64,000 nt of DNA from Beaufortia kweichowensis (GCA_019155185.1 CM032803.1:3470001-3534000), one strand, 5' to 3'; shown: positions 1 through 13,900, numbered from the stretch's first letter. Notes: generated by a model from the letters alone, not told the origin. Made by a program: numbers and translations.

Positions 1-229
1 TGTTATTCTAATATTGTACAATTCTTTTATTGTACAACCTCATCCTATAAATAACATGTGATGCGAAATGATACTGTAACTATTAAAGTAACATCCCAAA
101 TCTTTTAATATTTATCAGATCAAATGACGTGTTTCATTAAATTCTAAAGAATAGTCACTGAAGCTCAGAAAGTCATTTTAAGTATTTATATTTTTAGCAA
201 AAAGATTTTCAAATGCCTGCTAGATTCAA

Positions 230-2215
230 ACAAAACATACAAATAAAAAGTGTCAAGGTTTTAACCTGTTAACTGTCACCGTTCCTCAGGAGGAACACCT
301 ATGTTATTTCCCAATTCACTTTAATATTTCATAGTGGAATTTAAATCTGATCATGACAAAAAATATATTACGAAAGCACAACATAAAAACATTTCATGGT
401 GAATTCATGGTTTCTTCTGTTTTGTACTCTTCAAAATGTTTTAAAAAAAATAAATCTTCAAAAAAAAAAAAATTCCTATTAAAAAATTTTTTTTCTTCAA
501 ACTTTTTTCTTTCCAAAAACTTTTTTCCTCTTCAAATTGTTTTCCCTTCTTAAAATTGTTTTCCTCTTCAAACATTTTTTTCCATCTTACATTCTTTTTC
601 AGATTTTTATAAATAAATAAAAATTCACATTTTTTTCTATCTTATATTTTTTTAGCAATCTGTATTTATTTTTAAATTGTAACTTAAAAATTTCAAATCT
701 TCAAAAAAATTTTTTTTCCATCTTACATTTTTTGTATCTTCAAAAGAAATTCAGAAGAATCTTCAAAGAATCTTTAAAAAAATCTTTTTCATCTTCCAAA
801 AATTTTTTTTTTATATTTTGTACTTCAAAGAATCTTTAAAAAAATCTTTTTCATCTTCCAAAAAACTTTTTTTATATTTGTACAAATTTTTATCTTTAAA
901 GATTTTTCTAAAGATTTTTCTTCAAAACAATTTTTTTTATCTTAAAAAAAAAAATCCATCTTAAAAGAAGTTTTTTTCATCTTCAAATTTTTTTTTCCAT
1001 CTTACATTTTTGGATCTTCAAAAGATTTTTCATCTTCAAAAAAAAAATTTTTTTCCTCTTCAAATTGTTTTTCCATCTTACATTCTTTTTCAGATTTTTA
1101 TAAATATATAAAAAATATATTTTTTAAAATCCTTCAATTTTTTTTCACATTTTTTTCTATCTTATATTTTTTTATCAATCTGTATTTATTTTTAAATTGT
1201 AACTTATAAACATTTCAAATCTTCAAAAAATGTTTAAGATAAAAAAATGTATTTAAAAAGGAAAAACTTTTTTGTAAGAAAAAAATTATCTTCAAAAGAT
1301 TTTTCATCTTCAAAGATGAATTTTTTTACATTTTTTTTCCTCTTATTTTTTTTTTTCATCTTACATTCTTTTTCAGAATTTTACAAAAAAATCTTAATTT
1401 TTTAAGAAAAAAAAAAACTTTTTTTAATGATGAAAAAAATCTTAATCTTAAAAAATTGGAAGATGAAATTTAAAAAGGAAAAACTTTTTTGTAAGAAAAA
1501 AAATATCTTCAAAAGATTTTTCATCTTCAAAGATGAATTTTTTTACATTTTTTTTCCTCTTAATTTTTTTTTTCATCTTACATTCTTTTTCAAAATTTTC
1601 ATCTTCAAAGATGAAAAAAATCTTAATTTTTTAAGAAAAAAAAAACTTTTTTAATGATGAAAAAAATCTTAATCTTAAAAAATTGGAAGATGAAATTTTT
1701 TTAAACGTTTTAAGATATAAAAATATTTTGAAGAGGAAAAAATGTTTAAGATAAAAAAAATCATCTTCAAAAAACTTTTTTATATCTTATATATCTTATA
1801 GATTTTTCTAAAGATTTTTAGATTTTTATTAAAAAAATATATATATATTTCCATCTTAAAAAAAAGTATTTTTTTCATCTTCAAAATTCAAACTGACCTT
1901 CATTTACATTTTTGGATGTTCAAAAGATTTTTCATTTTCAAAAAAAAACTTTTTCACCTTAAAAAAAAATTATTTTTCATCCTACACTTAAAAAAATTAT
2001 TCAAAATTGTTTTCTTACAAAAAAGTTTTTCCTTTTCAATTTTTTTTATCTTAAACATTTTTTCCTCTTCAAAATATTTTTATATCTTAAAATATTTTTT
2101 TCATCTGCAAAAAATATTTTTTCACATTTAAATTTTTTTCATCTTCCAATTTTTTTAAATTAAGATTTTCTTAAAAAATGTTTACAAAATGTTTAAATTT
2201 TTTTCTCAAGAGTCC
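230..2215. repeat. A/T-rich complex low-complexity repeat
   Basis: About 2 kb is built almost entirely from A-runs, T-runs and a recurring ATCTTCAAA motif, with its complement TTTGAAGAT interleaved, so many short hairpins such as ATCTTCAAAGAT can form. Longer internal direct repeats are visible. The block at about 1,271-1,343 recurs at about 1,489-1,561. The block at 1,391-1,468 recurs at about 1,619-1,695. The block at about 572-700 recurs at about 1,076-1,225. The open frames here encode only Phe/Lys/Leu/Ile-rich translations of the repeat and are not genes. It resembles a decayed minisatellite; no known family is recognised. Confidence 0.8.
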
Positions 2216-5204
2216 ACACAAGAGAACATTTTTAACAATTAGCAATTAGCATGTAGTACCAACCTTTTTACCAGGTGTCACTATCAATGAAATCTTGTGC
2301 CTGTGAAGAGGGGGAAACAGTTTTTAAAGATAAAAAAAAATTGGGGAAGAGGAAAAAAGAAATATAAGGACAAATGTTTTTTCTTCACCATGTTAACATT
2401 TAAAATGTTTAATTTTGTTATTTTAAAATTTTGTTATTTTAGTTGAAAAAATATCTAATATCTAAAAATTTATTTAATTGGTTTATTTTCTCACACCAAG
2501 TTAATGATTTTTTTCGGACCTCTAATCGGCACTTTTACCATCTTCTGTTTATATTCTGTTGATTTATAGTCTCTTTGAGATTAGACCTTTGACTACTGCA
2601 GCGGGTGTCAGATTATATCTCACTGAAGAAAAAACACTATATCACAGGTATCTTTGAAATACATACTTTTATTAAACAATTTTATAATTTTTTCATGTTT
2701 ATTCAAACTTATGTGTGTCTCATGATGCTCTTAAAATGCAGATACTGAGTGCCATAGAATAACCTGTTTTGGTTCCCCAAAGAATCTTTCAATCAAACCA
2801 TTTCTTTCTTACCTTTATAGTCTGTAAAACTTTTTGATGTTAAATGTGAACTATACAGTAAGTAATATACTATACTTACTATACAGTACACATACTATGT
2901 GTACAGTATTATTATATATATTATTTCTAATAATAATAATAATAATAATACATTACTATGACTAAAACAATGTTATTTAGTGATATTTACATTGTTATGG
3001 CAGGTGTTGTTAATGGCTGTGGGCCTCAGCAGAAGCTCATGAGAAGAAAAGTTGAGGATTGTTTGTAATGATTTATATCTTGTGTCACTGCAGATCTGTG
3101 TTCAGCTTTAATGTTCACTGGAGGATTTCCAGAAGCATCTTTTACCTGCAGCTCTTTCCTGTACAGACAAATGAATCCTCAACTCACCAGCGGCTTTTAA
3201 CACGGATCAATTCTTCCTTTCCACTTCCATCAGTCATGCATTTTAAGCCTAAATAAGACATACAGTATTTGGTGCTAAAGATAGAGACGGTGAACACAGC
3301 TGAATCTACTCTTATTGATTTACATGCTATTAAAAAAATCAACAACCATCCAACCATTTCCATCAGAAATCATCACACAATTATAACTTAATCCTCAGAA
3401 CATAAGTTAATGTACACAGTAAATATACATTTTAATGTATATAAAACATATTAAACTAAAAAAAATGACCAAAAAAATAATTTATTTGGATCATTATAAA
3501 ACATTTTAATTACAAGCAAATCCCCTTTCAGCAGAGGACTAAAATGATGCTACACCATCAGCTGCGAGTCCCATTTGATTTACTGTTTGCTGCTGGTGAC
3601 AATTTTCTTTTTCATTTAATTTATTTGCACAATTAATATAGTCCCGAAGCAGCATTACAGAACAAATTGTGCATTACAAACCCAACAGTGACACAGACAA
3701 AACCTCTCCGGAGTGAAATTAAGAGTTGAGTTAACTTCAGTTGAGTTGACTAGATATAATCAGAAAGAGTTTATTCAGTTAACTGGGAGTTATGGATAAA
3801 ATGGAGAGACTTTCCTTATTCAGACAGACACAAAGAAATAATTTTATAGCTGGAGTTGTACAGTAGATCTGTTTAAACCCATTCTGTATTCACACTTGAT
3901 TTATTTAAAATATTTAACATGACATAACACATTATTTTTGTATCTTCACCTCAGTGTTAATTTGTTTTTTGTGAGTGTTGAAATGTAGAGGAGTTTTAAC
4001 ACAACTCGAGCGGTACGCATGTGTGAAAATATGTGATCCTGAAATAGATCCTTATGGCATTAAACTGTCACGCTTTACTCTAGTGTAAAAGAAAATAACT
4101 CGGTGAAGTGGATCAGCACTGTTTTTAACATTCTAATAAAAACACTTTATATATTACTTTTCATGAGACTTACAATAACTTAGTAAAGATTGACAGAATA
4201 ACACTGATTTAAATCTGAACTCTATCAGAGATAAACATAAACAGAGGTCATAGCTTAATGCAATAAAATCTGAACGCAATCGAAAACTTGAAAACCCAAA
4301 TTTTAAACCATTGTGATTTGTAAAACTTGAAATGTTTTATGAAAACATTTTTCTGGTAATCTCCAATCCGTTGTGCAATGAAATTGTACACAATCTCTTC
4401 AGTGACAGAAAGAAAGCCACACTAATTGTTTGAAAAGATGTGATTGAAAGATCAGATCATTATTTGGATCACAAACTCTTTCCATTTTAAGTTTATACAA
4501 ATCAAAACTTAGTCTTTGTTCTATTACAAATGTAGCTTAAATGAAATCTAAAAACAATTAACTGAAATAAAACCTGAAACTCTAAAACCAACGACCAGAT
4601 CACGCTGTGAATGTGTAGACGTCTCATGATTTTTTAGCCCATCATACTGTAACGAATCTCAATCTTCTCTGACCTTATAAAACTCTCGTGGCTCACAAAT
4701 TATTGAAGAATGAAGAAGAGAAAGAAGCTGATCTCAGACCTGTCAGAATACACACAGATCAGATTCTTTACATTTCACTTTCAATCCCACAAAGAGAAGA
4801 GCTGATACAGAGATATCTGTTGATTTCCGACAGCTCAGAATAGACTAAAGCATTCCTATAACACTTGTCAGTGCTGGTTCAGATTTGAGACTTTGTTGAT
4901 GTTACTGCAGATGTAAAGATCTTTGCACTGTTATGATATTTTACTCAAATGACTGTTTCCTTTACAATAAAAAGGGCATGGAATATATTTCTGTCCTGAA
5001 ACTGGGTTAGTCACTGTTTTAACAGTTTGTAAATAAAATGTACGTTTGTAAAACTTCTGCTGTGTTCTGGATTTACTGAGCCAAATCACAATGTCTATAA
5101 TGATAAAGTTTAGAACCTGTAACGTAAGTTGAGTTTTATTAAATATAAGTCTGATCATTTTTAAGTAAAATTACTCTGCTCAAATGATTTGAGCTTTATT
5201 CATA
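2216..5204. other. Non-coding stretch, no gene recognised
   Basis: No open frame here resembles a known protein and no convincing exon pair was found. A short (AAT)n run lies at about 2,929-2,950. The rest is ordinary A/T-rich unique-looking sequence. A fragment at about 2,750-2,830 loosely resembles the GGTTCTT-type dispersed repeat described elsewhere in this window. Confidence 0.6.
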
Positions 5205-5664
5205 TGTGAGTCTGGACCATAAAATCAGTCATAAGGATCGATTTTTTTAATTTGAGATTTATGCATCATCTGAAAGCTGAAAAATAAGCTTTCCATTGAT
5301 GTTTGGTTTGTTAGGTTATAGAAAAATGTGGCCGATATACAACAATTTGAAAATCTGGAAACTGAGGGTGCAAAAAAAAATTAAAATATTGAGAAAATTC
5401 AAATCCAAAAAAATCCAAAAGTTGTTGAAATGAAATCCTTAGCACTGCATCCACTAACAAAAATAAAAGTTTTGTTATAATTATGATAGGAAATGTACAA
5501 AATATTTTTATAGAACATGATATACATAATATAATAATTACATAATATCCTACTGATTCTTTACATTAAAAAATGGATCATTTTGACCCATACAATGTAT
5601 TGTTGGACTATTGGTACAAATATACCCATGTTACTTATGATTGGTTTTGTGGTCCAGGGTTACA
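5205..5664. mobile_element. Non-autonomous DNA transposon with inverted termini
   Basis: The left end reads TGTGAGTCTGGACCATAAAA and the reverse complement of the right end reads TGTAACCCTGGACCACAAAA. These imperfect terminal inverted repeats extend over roughly 30 bp and end in a shared CATAAG. There is no coding capacity inside 460 bp. The interior (for example CATCTGAAAGCTGAAAAATA near 5,269 and TTTTGACCCATACAATGTAT near 5,581) resembles a very abundant short inverted-repeat element I recall from cyprinid genomes. The superfamily was not determined and the target-site duplication is ambiguous. Confidence 0.7.
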
Positions 5665-5975
5665 TATCTGTAGCACAAAAAATGTAGGACAATTTACATG
5701 TTGAAGTGAGTAGAAGTAACTGAGCAAATGTCACAAAACATAAAAACGGATGCACGACCCATAAATGTATCCGGTATTAAAATCTGTATTATGTTAACAT
5801 TAACGTTAGTATAATGTTGTTTGAATATTCTAAAATTATGCTGCACATATTAAGATGTTTAAAAGCTTCAGCACAACCTTCAGAGAGAAATGTTTTTTTC
5901 CTTCTTATGTGCTTCCTGACTTTCATTGATTTCTGACTCATTAGTGCTTCCAGCCATTTGAACACACACAATACA

Positions 5976-6193
<218 letters not shown>

Positions 6194-9100
6194 AACACAC
6201 ACACATGTTGTTTGGCTGTCTGCCACAGCAGCAATCTCCTTCGGTTCCTGAGACACATGAGCTGTACTCCACCTCCCCAAATCCATTTACTGTTCCTGTA
6301 ACAGTAACTCATCTAATATATCATTGTGTTAGCAGGGTAAAGGTCATGGAAACACACACACTGATCAAACGTATAGACTGAACTGTAATGTATAGAAGGC
6401 TTTTATCCAAAGTCACTGTAAGCCAAATGCAGAAATGTTCATTTTCACACTAAACATCATCATCGTTCTCTCTTACTGTCTCTCATCCTTCATCTAAACC
6501 TTTCTGAAATGAAAGAAATCTGAACAGTCACAGATTCAGACGAGTGCTGTAGGGGGAGATTTTCACTGAATAACTAAAACACTTTTTCAATCAGGATAAA
6601 GAGGTTAATACTCTCTTATCACAGTTGATGATGGATCTATCACAGGTTAAATGACGTCCATCTGTCCTCACATTCACTCAACTACTGTAATAAAAACTTT
6701 TACTATCATCATTAATCACAGAATTTAAAGTGCCAGAGAGGATTTTACTGAACCGATGATCTTCATTCATCACTGTCTGTATTTGAGTGACATTTAGTAT
6801 TGATTGAATATGTCAAAGTCACTGCAGATACATGACTGTTTTCATGTGTCTGTGACGTGTTGTGCTTCACAAAAGTCACATCCCTGCTTCTCTCTGAAAC
6901 ACACACACACTCAACACACACTAATGAGACAAAGAAAAGCCGTCGATCTCCAGCAGTCATCCTAAAAGCTATCGGTCCGTCATCTCAACACAAGAGACCC
7001 AATGCAAGCAGATACAAACTAAAATTTACCCCAAACAAACTGAGAAATTAAGCATTCAGAATGAAATACAAACTTTGGCCTTTACCACTCATACAAACAT
7101 ATATTCATACAACTCATACAAACAATATTTGCTTTCCATTAATGTCACATAATGTGAAAACTACATTCTTTGTCACATAAATCCAGAAAACTAGATCCAC
7201 ACTAGGAGACAAGAAAGATTGTACTGAAAGACTGAAGATCTAATGACATCTAGTCCCAGTCTTCACAGCTTCCATTTACAAGCTTGAATCAATATAAATA
7301 GGTCTTTTAATCTGTAAAGATTAATCTGTAAAGATTTATCATTGACATTTTATATGGCACTAAACACAAGCTGAGACGCTTGTTAAGGAGCGACATGACA
7401 TCAAATTCATTAAACACTTCATACTGTATGAGATCAACTACATCTTATCTACGTTGAAATTGCTGTGTAATAGTCTTTCAAAGACGTCAGTATCTAAACG
7501 ATCTGGTCAATCTGTTTACTCATTCACTAAACGTTTATTCTGCGTTGAGTCTGCGTATGTTCAGTTTTATCAGTCTCTTTCACAGCCGTTCTGCCTCAAA
7601 GCGATCATATTGAATTTCTCTCTTAGATCTGAAGTCACAATAAATTAACTTTGTGCTTGACCTGTGAGTCAGTTTTTCATAAAAGTTACTCGCTTTTAGT
7701 GTAATAAAAATTACGCCGACACACACCTTTAACAATATAATGTGTAACATCACTTTTACAACTTTAATATCCAGTCAAAAAAAATATTATGATATGTCAT
7801 CTAAAGTTTAAGGTCGGGGCAAATATATAGTTCTTGTGTAGTAGTACAGCTGGTCAAAACCTGTCTTGCATTTTCTTAAGTTAAAACTTCTGAATAGCAC
7901 AAGCTTCACATCTGTGTTTTTAAACCTTTCTGAATGCCTCGACTCTGAATGCCTTTTCCTGTATCCCTACACACAATTTTCAATTTGTTTTTCTAACTTG
8001 TGTTTCTGTAATCGCGTGTGAATTTGGCAGCACAGCTGTTGTTTACTTTAGATCATGACAGAGTTCAGTCAAACTCTCACATATTAAACAAGTAAAACAG
8101 GATCAAGCATCCGTAGCATCTGCTGACCGCAGTCAAAACACTCTTACTGTGACACTAATGTGCTTTAATAAAGCGCAGGAAAGATTATTTATGTTTGCTT
8201 TCATAAGGGACAAGTCTATTCTGTCTTCATAAAGCAGAAGTTTAAACAGGCCGTCGTGAGGAGAACTGCTTCAAAACCCACATCCAAACTAAAGAAACAC
8301 CTTTCATTAAACCTCTCCGGATATAAACTCTGAATTCTGCTTTTCTCACTGGGAACCTGATCAAGCAAGAAGCCTAACGGTCGATTGCCATCATTAGATT
8401 TACAAACACACATCGTCTGGTGATGGCGCAAGTAATGAAAGAGAACTGAAACTGTCCTGTGTTTACAGTCAAATCGAAAACATTCACAGTCACACATTCT
8501 GTATGCTTTTTTAAAAGTGATTTTGTAAAGTATTCAATCAGACAAAGAATGTCTTTAGCTACTAAAAAACTGCATTGTGTCATCTTTAAATAAATAATAT
8601 AAAATAAAAAAATTTTAAATAAAAACTATATAAATAAATCCAAAATGGCTATTGTCAAGCTGAACTCAAACTTTTATTACTTTAAATTCATATATTAAAT
8701 CTTACACAACAGTTAGCATTAGTCGGATCTTTGTTTTTAGAGATCAGAATCTTCCGCTGGTTTGAATAAAAATACATCTTGATAAAATCCATCTCCTTGG
8801 CTGCATTTGTCTATTCTGAACCGTTATAGATGAACAAAATGAATGCGCTGGAGGACAGTCGTGACCTGGACGCTGTTTAGTGCCATGCAAGTCAGACTTT
8901 GCATATACATGGATGAAATTCACTTCAGACTTCACAATCAGCAACTTACACAATACAAATCTATTACAAACCAAATCTATAACCCCATAATGCACAGCTC
9001 TGGAAAATAACCTATAATGAATTTCATTAAATCCTGCCAAGAACACGTGAGAATCAAACAAGAGAGAATACAATAATGCTTTGCTTCACAAAAATGAGTC

Positions 9101-11464
9101 CTATGTGAAATGTCTGCATTGTGACATAATGCACATTGTGCAGATTTTCCTGATATTTCATTACTATAGTTATTATACTGCATAATACTGCATTATTTTA
9201 CAATAATGTGAATCCCCATTGACAATAATGAGGTTTAATAAACAATTTAAAAGTAAAGTGTGCTGATGCATCACACTAATGAGAATTTGAGGACAAACTG
9301 TGCTTCATAATCATGAAAATAGTGTCCAATAATGCAGTCCAAAACATCTTAGACATCTTCATCCAAAAATAAAGATCATCATTCTCGTTACAAACTCATA
9401 ATACACGTGAGCCCATATGGAAATCTGGATAATGAACAAATGATCATTTTCAGTGCTCATTCCATAGTCATATCTTTTATACTGTATAAACTGCATATTG
9501 TATGGTGTAAAACTCCCGCTATCCTAAATCAAACCCTCACACAAACCTTTCTGCATTTATACATTTTCAACATAAACATCATGTAAGATGTAAAAGACGA
9601 CTGACAGATGGGAGGATCTTTACATCTGAAACAAACAGCACAATCAGAGGAATTATACAAGCCTGTATTTTATTCCTCCAGACACATATGAATCATAACA
9701 GGTAAATATATCTCTATTAAAAGTCTTACAGGCAGATTATGTATATCTGCTGCTGTTGTTTTACCATCATTATCAGAGAAACTGCTCTCTTCTCTTATTC
9801 ACAACCACATCCCTCCTGAAAATCAAATAAAGTCCCATTGTTGACTGTAAACCAAACAATTTTAACACAAACCATCTCTGATATTATAGCCTGTTTGTTC
9901 AAGTTCTACACCTTGAAACTTGACTTACTGGACATATTTTGGCCTGTACTTGTATCCTCATCAACAGTCATGAGATTGAGACATCAGACAACTCAAGAAA
10001 TCTTCCGTCTATAAGGAGAACTTTAAAGTAAAGCGCTGTCATTTCTGTCTGACAAATAAGCAGTGCATTTTGCATTAACCACTAAAATAAATATGACATT
10101 ATCAAAATTAAAAGCCTGCAGGCATATACTTCTAAAAAAGTAATAATAAAAGAAAATGAGGAACATTATCTGAATAATAGATAACACAAAATGGGCAACA
10201 AGTAAATTGCACATCTCTCACTTCCATTAGCTAAATAAAGCTGTTTTGAAAATCTGCCATGAAAGAAAAGTCAACAGCACATTTCCAAACTTTCACTGAC
10301 CTCCACTGACACTTTCAATGGATTCAGATGTACTTTTTTCACACTGTTTTTAAAGAATCTCTTTAAAGGATTCATTCTGGGAACATCTTACACCCCTGAA
10401 ACCCAACACATGAGTTCACTTTTCATTCACATACTACTTCTTCTGCAAGTCTGTGTTTTTCAGAGAATAATAACTTCGTCTCAGGGTTATTAATACATAT
10501 TCTTTGCTCTTTTGGTTGTATTAATGATGAGCAAATTCTCCTAGGGAAGTTTGCTTTTCAAATCTGACACATTTCTGTATCCGTCTCTCAGCATCAGACG
10601 GGTGACATTGTGAGCAGAAGCATGACAGAAATCTGATGCATAAAGATTTGGTTAAAATATTCAGGACCACTCGTGTAAAATGCAACAGAAGCAATTATTT
10701 AAAAGGCAATCATGCATGGGATGGATTTCAATATCTCATCTGAGCTCCACCCTTTAGTTTAATATCTGATCTTTCACATCTGAAAAGGTCAGAACATGTC
10801 TCTGGTAACGGTATTTTGATTTGAAAGACAAATATTTGCTTTTTTGGAATAGCATGTCATGCAAAATTAGCTTCATTAAGAAAGTAAACCAGCCTGTAGC
10901 CGGAGACAACCAGATTTAGTTACGGTACTAACAATGATGTGATGAGGTTCTGCCAGGCGAACTAGAAACTTCCACCATCATCTGAGAATGAACAGTACCA
11001 ACAACACAGAACAAACCAACCACTTGTACCTCAAACAACCCCAGATCTGGTGAAACAACTCCAGAAACTCAAAACACAACAACAGCACACAGACTGCTAA
11101 GCTAAATATTCATGATCCGCCAGAACAAAACCAGAGAGAAACACGAATGATATCATCCAGCCACAGCAAATTTCTGTCTGAGCTGCAACAGCAATGACTT
11201 TAACTTTGACATTTCAGAAGAGAAGAAAACTGCAAACAAATAATGAGCGTGAGATCAAGATGTCTTATATAAAGCTTTTCAGAATAATACAACAAAATAA
11301 AAAAGATTTAATGTGACTGACAAAGTTTATAAGAGAATGTGTGTTATAGAAAAATACTCTGAAACCAGTAACATTCCTGTGATATACAGGCACTCTTAAA
11401 GTCTGAAACCACAAAACAACCATAAAATTCTGGGACTTTTATTTCAACCTGGAAAGGAAATGAC

Positions 11465-11647
11465 ACTCTTATGAATAAATGTGCTTCACAATGCCATTGA
11501 AGAATAATTTTGGATGAATGGTTCTTAGGAACCTTTCTGTTACACCAAAGGTTCTTTTATGTAAAAAAATATGCATGAATGATTATTTGGGGAACCAAAA
11601 ATGGTTCTTCTACGGCATCACCGCAAAGAACCTTTATTTTTAAGTGT
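11465..11647. mobile_element. Short dispersed inverted-repeat element (GGTTCTT type)
   Basis: It starts with CACTCTTATGAATAAATGTG and ends with CCTTTATTTTTAAGTGT, which are imperfect inverted termini. Inside are repeated GGTTCTT/AAGAACC motifs and a 'GCCATTGAAGAA' / 'TTCTTCTACGGCATCACC' inverted pair. It is about 183 bp, has no coding capacity and is related to copies at 18.3 kb and 49.3 kb in this window. Probably a MITE-like DNA element. Confidence 0.6.
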
Positions 11648-12136
11648 AAAGTGTAAAGACAAAAACAAAAAAGATATAAAACACGGATCATAATCATTCC
11701 CATAAATAAATTTTATATTTTCTTTCTTTCACTGAAACACACAAGATGCTCTTTATAATGATATAATATCTGCTCTTAATAATAACTGGAGACGGGTATA
11801 TTCTGCACATGTGTGTAACGCTGTGTAATATCTCTGATGAAAAGGACAGTTCTTTAAAAACACCCCACTGTGTCACGATCATACTCTATTCATCTGAATT
11901 CAAAGAGATCTTTCTAAAGACACCAAATTGAAAACATAAATGAATTTGTTCATGACATTAAACAAGCTGCTTCGCTTTGTGAACCAGATCAAACTCGAAG
12001 AAACAACAAATCTGCATTTCAAAGACTGTGTGTTAGAAATCTCATTACATGCAGGTAGAGACCAGGTCAAGGAACCATAGCAACACCTGCTACAGACTGC
12101 TGAAGAGAACAAATCTGCCCTGAATTTAACAACAGC

Positions 12137-12140
<4 letters not shown>

Positions 12141-12167
<27 letters not shown>
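12141..12167. repeat. (GA)n microsatellite, 27 bp
   Basis: A perfect GA dinucleotide run, probably within the 3' UTR of the minus-strand tmem271-like gene. Confidence 0.9.
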
Positions 12168-12741
12168 TAAATACATATTTTATTTATAAGCTAAACATAA
12201 GCAATATGGGAAAAACAAAAGCGCAACATCAAGAAATTACATGAGCGTTCTGAGTCAAAAAACATCCCGCAGGAGTATGTACAGGATTCTTCAAGACAAT
12301 CTGTGAAGCCAAAGCTCAATGACCTGCAAACAGGATCTTTTCTTTAAATTCATTTTGATGACCTATTATTAAGAGTTATTTGTCATTAATGTTCATTTGG
12401 AAAAGATTGTGTTCTTGTGTCCTGTAAGAAATTTCCCATCAGGATCCTTCAGGTTTGGTTCTCGTCTCCAGTAAGAATCCTGTACATATACTTCTGGTTT
12501 TTTGATCGAAAACATTGTTGCAATTATAATTAAATAATGTTTTCCCTCTTTATATAGGTTTACCTTTTTCATAGGTTCTCTTTGTAGTTCATAGTTTCAC
12601 GTGCTGTAAACTCCAGTGAACAGAAGCGCATTTGCAAACAGCTGCTCACCGTAATCAATATAAATCTCATTCTCACAAGATCACAGTTCAGCTGATTGTC
12701 ACTGCAAAACTTTACATCCACGCTCACTTGTTACTCGCCTC

Positions 12742-13518
12742 TCAGGGAAATATGTCCTCGTAGGCAGGTGGCAACTCGTTGTGAAGCGGGTACGAAAACG
12801 GGTACGTGTGGTTGAGCTCCGGGTCCGCGATCGAGTACCCCGGGAGCTCCATGGACGGATGAGCTCTGGCGTGCACCTCCCCGTCCGCCTCGTCCAGCCC
12901 GTGAAACACCCCCAGATTGATGTAAGACACCGGCTGAAACTCCCTGACGGCAAAGTCCCGCTCGTCGTTAAGGATAACTGTCCGCGCGCTGCGCCGCTGC
13001 ATGCGGCGTCTCCGGTGAAAGCGCTCCGCTTGATAGCGCTTAATAATCACCAAGTTCATCAGCCCCAAGATACACTCCAAAGTGTTCAAAACCGTAGAGG
13101 CCACCAGACCCCGTTGGTACATCTTCAGCCGGTCGCACGCCTGTCGTACATCATCCACGGATTCCAGGCAATAGTGCGCGTACTTCCTCTCCACCAGCGA
13201 CACCGTGTCGCCGTCCACCACCGCGCCCGAGAACGCAGTGAGCACCCCCAGAAGAAACACTAAGATCCCAAAGAGGAAGAAATTCCCACACCTGGGCTTG
13301 CCTTGGCAAAACACCAGCGCCGTCCCCATCAGGACCTGCCCGATAGCCACCAGGATCCCCGAGTAAAACGCGCCGGCCACGGTAATCAGATGGAACTGCG
13401 CTCGCACCCTGGAGCCCAGAGCGACGCATCTGAAGCCCACGACCACGGCGCTCAAGGCGCAGACGAAAAGTACGCTGCTGGAGACGATGGCGCACAGTCC
13501 TTTGCCACTCAACTTCAT
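12742..13518 (-). CDS. tmem271: TMEM271-like four-pass membrane protein
   Basis: A single uninterrupted frame of 258 residues, starting MKLSGKGLCA and ending PPAYEDIFP. I recognise it as similar to vertebrate TMEM271, an uncharacterised multi-pass membrane protein. Shared features include the N-terminal hydrophobic helix, the segment GAFYSGILVA, the motif SGAVVDGDTVSLVERKYAHY, the QRGLVASTVLNTLECILGL helix and the C-terminal VSYINLGVFHGLDEA. Four hydrophobic segments are visible at about residues 8-30, 44-71, 78-102 and 137-160. A very basic patch (HRRRRMQRRSAR, about 168-179) follows, then a cytosolic-type tail with a PPAY motif (250-253), a potential WW-domain ligand. The gene is intronless, G+C-rich against an A/T-rich background, and clearly shorter than the mammalian protein as I recall it. 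The start is the first ATG, just before the first membrane helix. Function is unknown. Confidence 0.75.
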   Translation of the reverse strand: MKLSGKGLCAIVSSSVLFVCALSAVVVGFRCVALGSRVRAQFHLITVAGAFYSGILVAIGQVLMGTALVFCQGKPRCGNFFLFGILVFLLGVLTAFSGAVVDGDTVSLVERKYAHYCLESVDDVRQACDRLKMYQRGLVASTVLNTLECILGLMNLVIIKRYQAERFHRRRRMQRRSARTVILNDERDFAVREFQPVSYINLGVFHGLDEADGEVHARAHPSMELPGYSIADPELNHTYPFSYPLHNELPPAYEDIFP

Positions 13519-13900
13519 TATAATCCTCCTCTACCTCCTCTCCTCCTGACTCCTTCATCCTCCTTTGTCCTCCTCGTCGGCTCTTCTAGAAGCGCTGTCG
13601 GTTGGTGACATGATGACTCGGCGGTGGTTGCGCTCCGACTCGCTTCTCCGCGGATTATTAATTATGGATAGGCTCCTTCTGCGACGACGGCACCCCGAAA
13701 CCAAGCCGAAGGTTGCTGTTACCTTCATGACCCTGAGTCTCCATCCGGCCGCGCATCGCTCGTTTGTGACGCTGGAGAGGGAAGTGTCCTCCCTCTCTTA
13801 CTGGAGATCCACGCGCGTCTGAACTTGGCCGGTAGGCTGGAGATCAGGAGAACGCGGTCCGACCCCCTGCTGGATTTACTCGACAACTACTGAAATGTGT
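13519..13900 (-). promoter_or_regulatory. CpG-rich promoter/5' UTR region of tmem271-like gene
   Basis: A stretch immediately upstream of the tmem271-like start that is distinctly G+C- and CpG-richer than the surrounding A/T-rich DNA, as expected of a vertebrate CpG-island promoter. No TATA box is evident. The transcription start cannot be placed. Confidence 0.4.

Noticed and set aside
353..2131. Phe/Lys-rich small open frames in the first 2 kb
   Set aside because: Composition follows the A/T repeat; no conserved motif, no splice or codon signal.
12781..13822. Plus-strand open frames opposite the tmem271-like gene
   Set aside because: Antisense shadows in G+C-rich coding DNA where stops are rare; the minus-strand frame alone has helices and family motifs.
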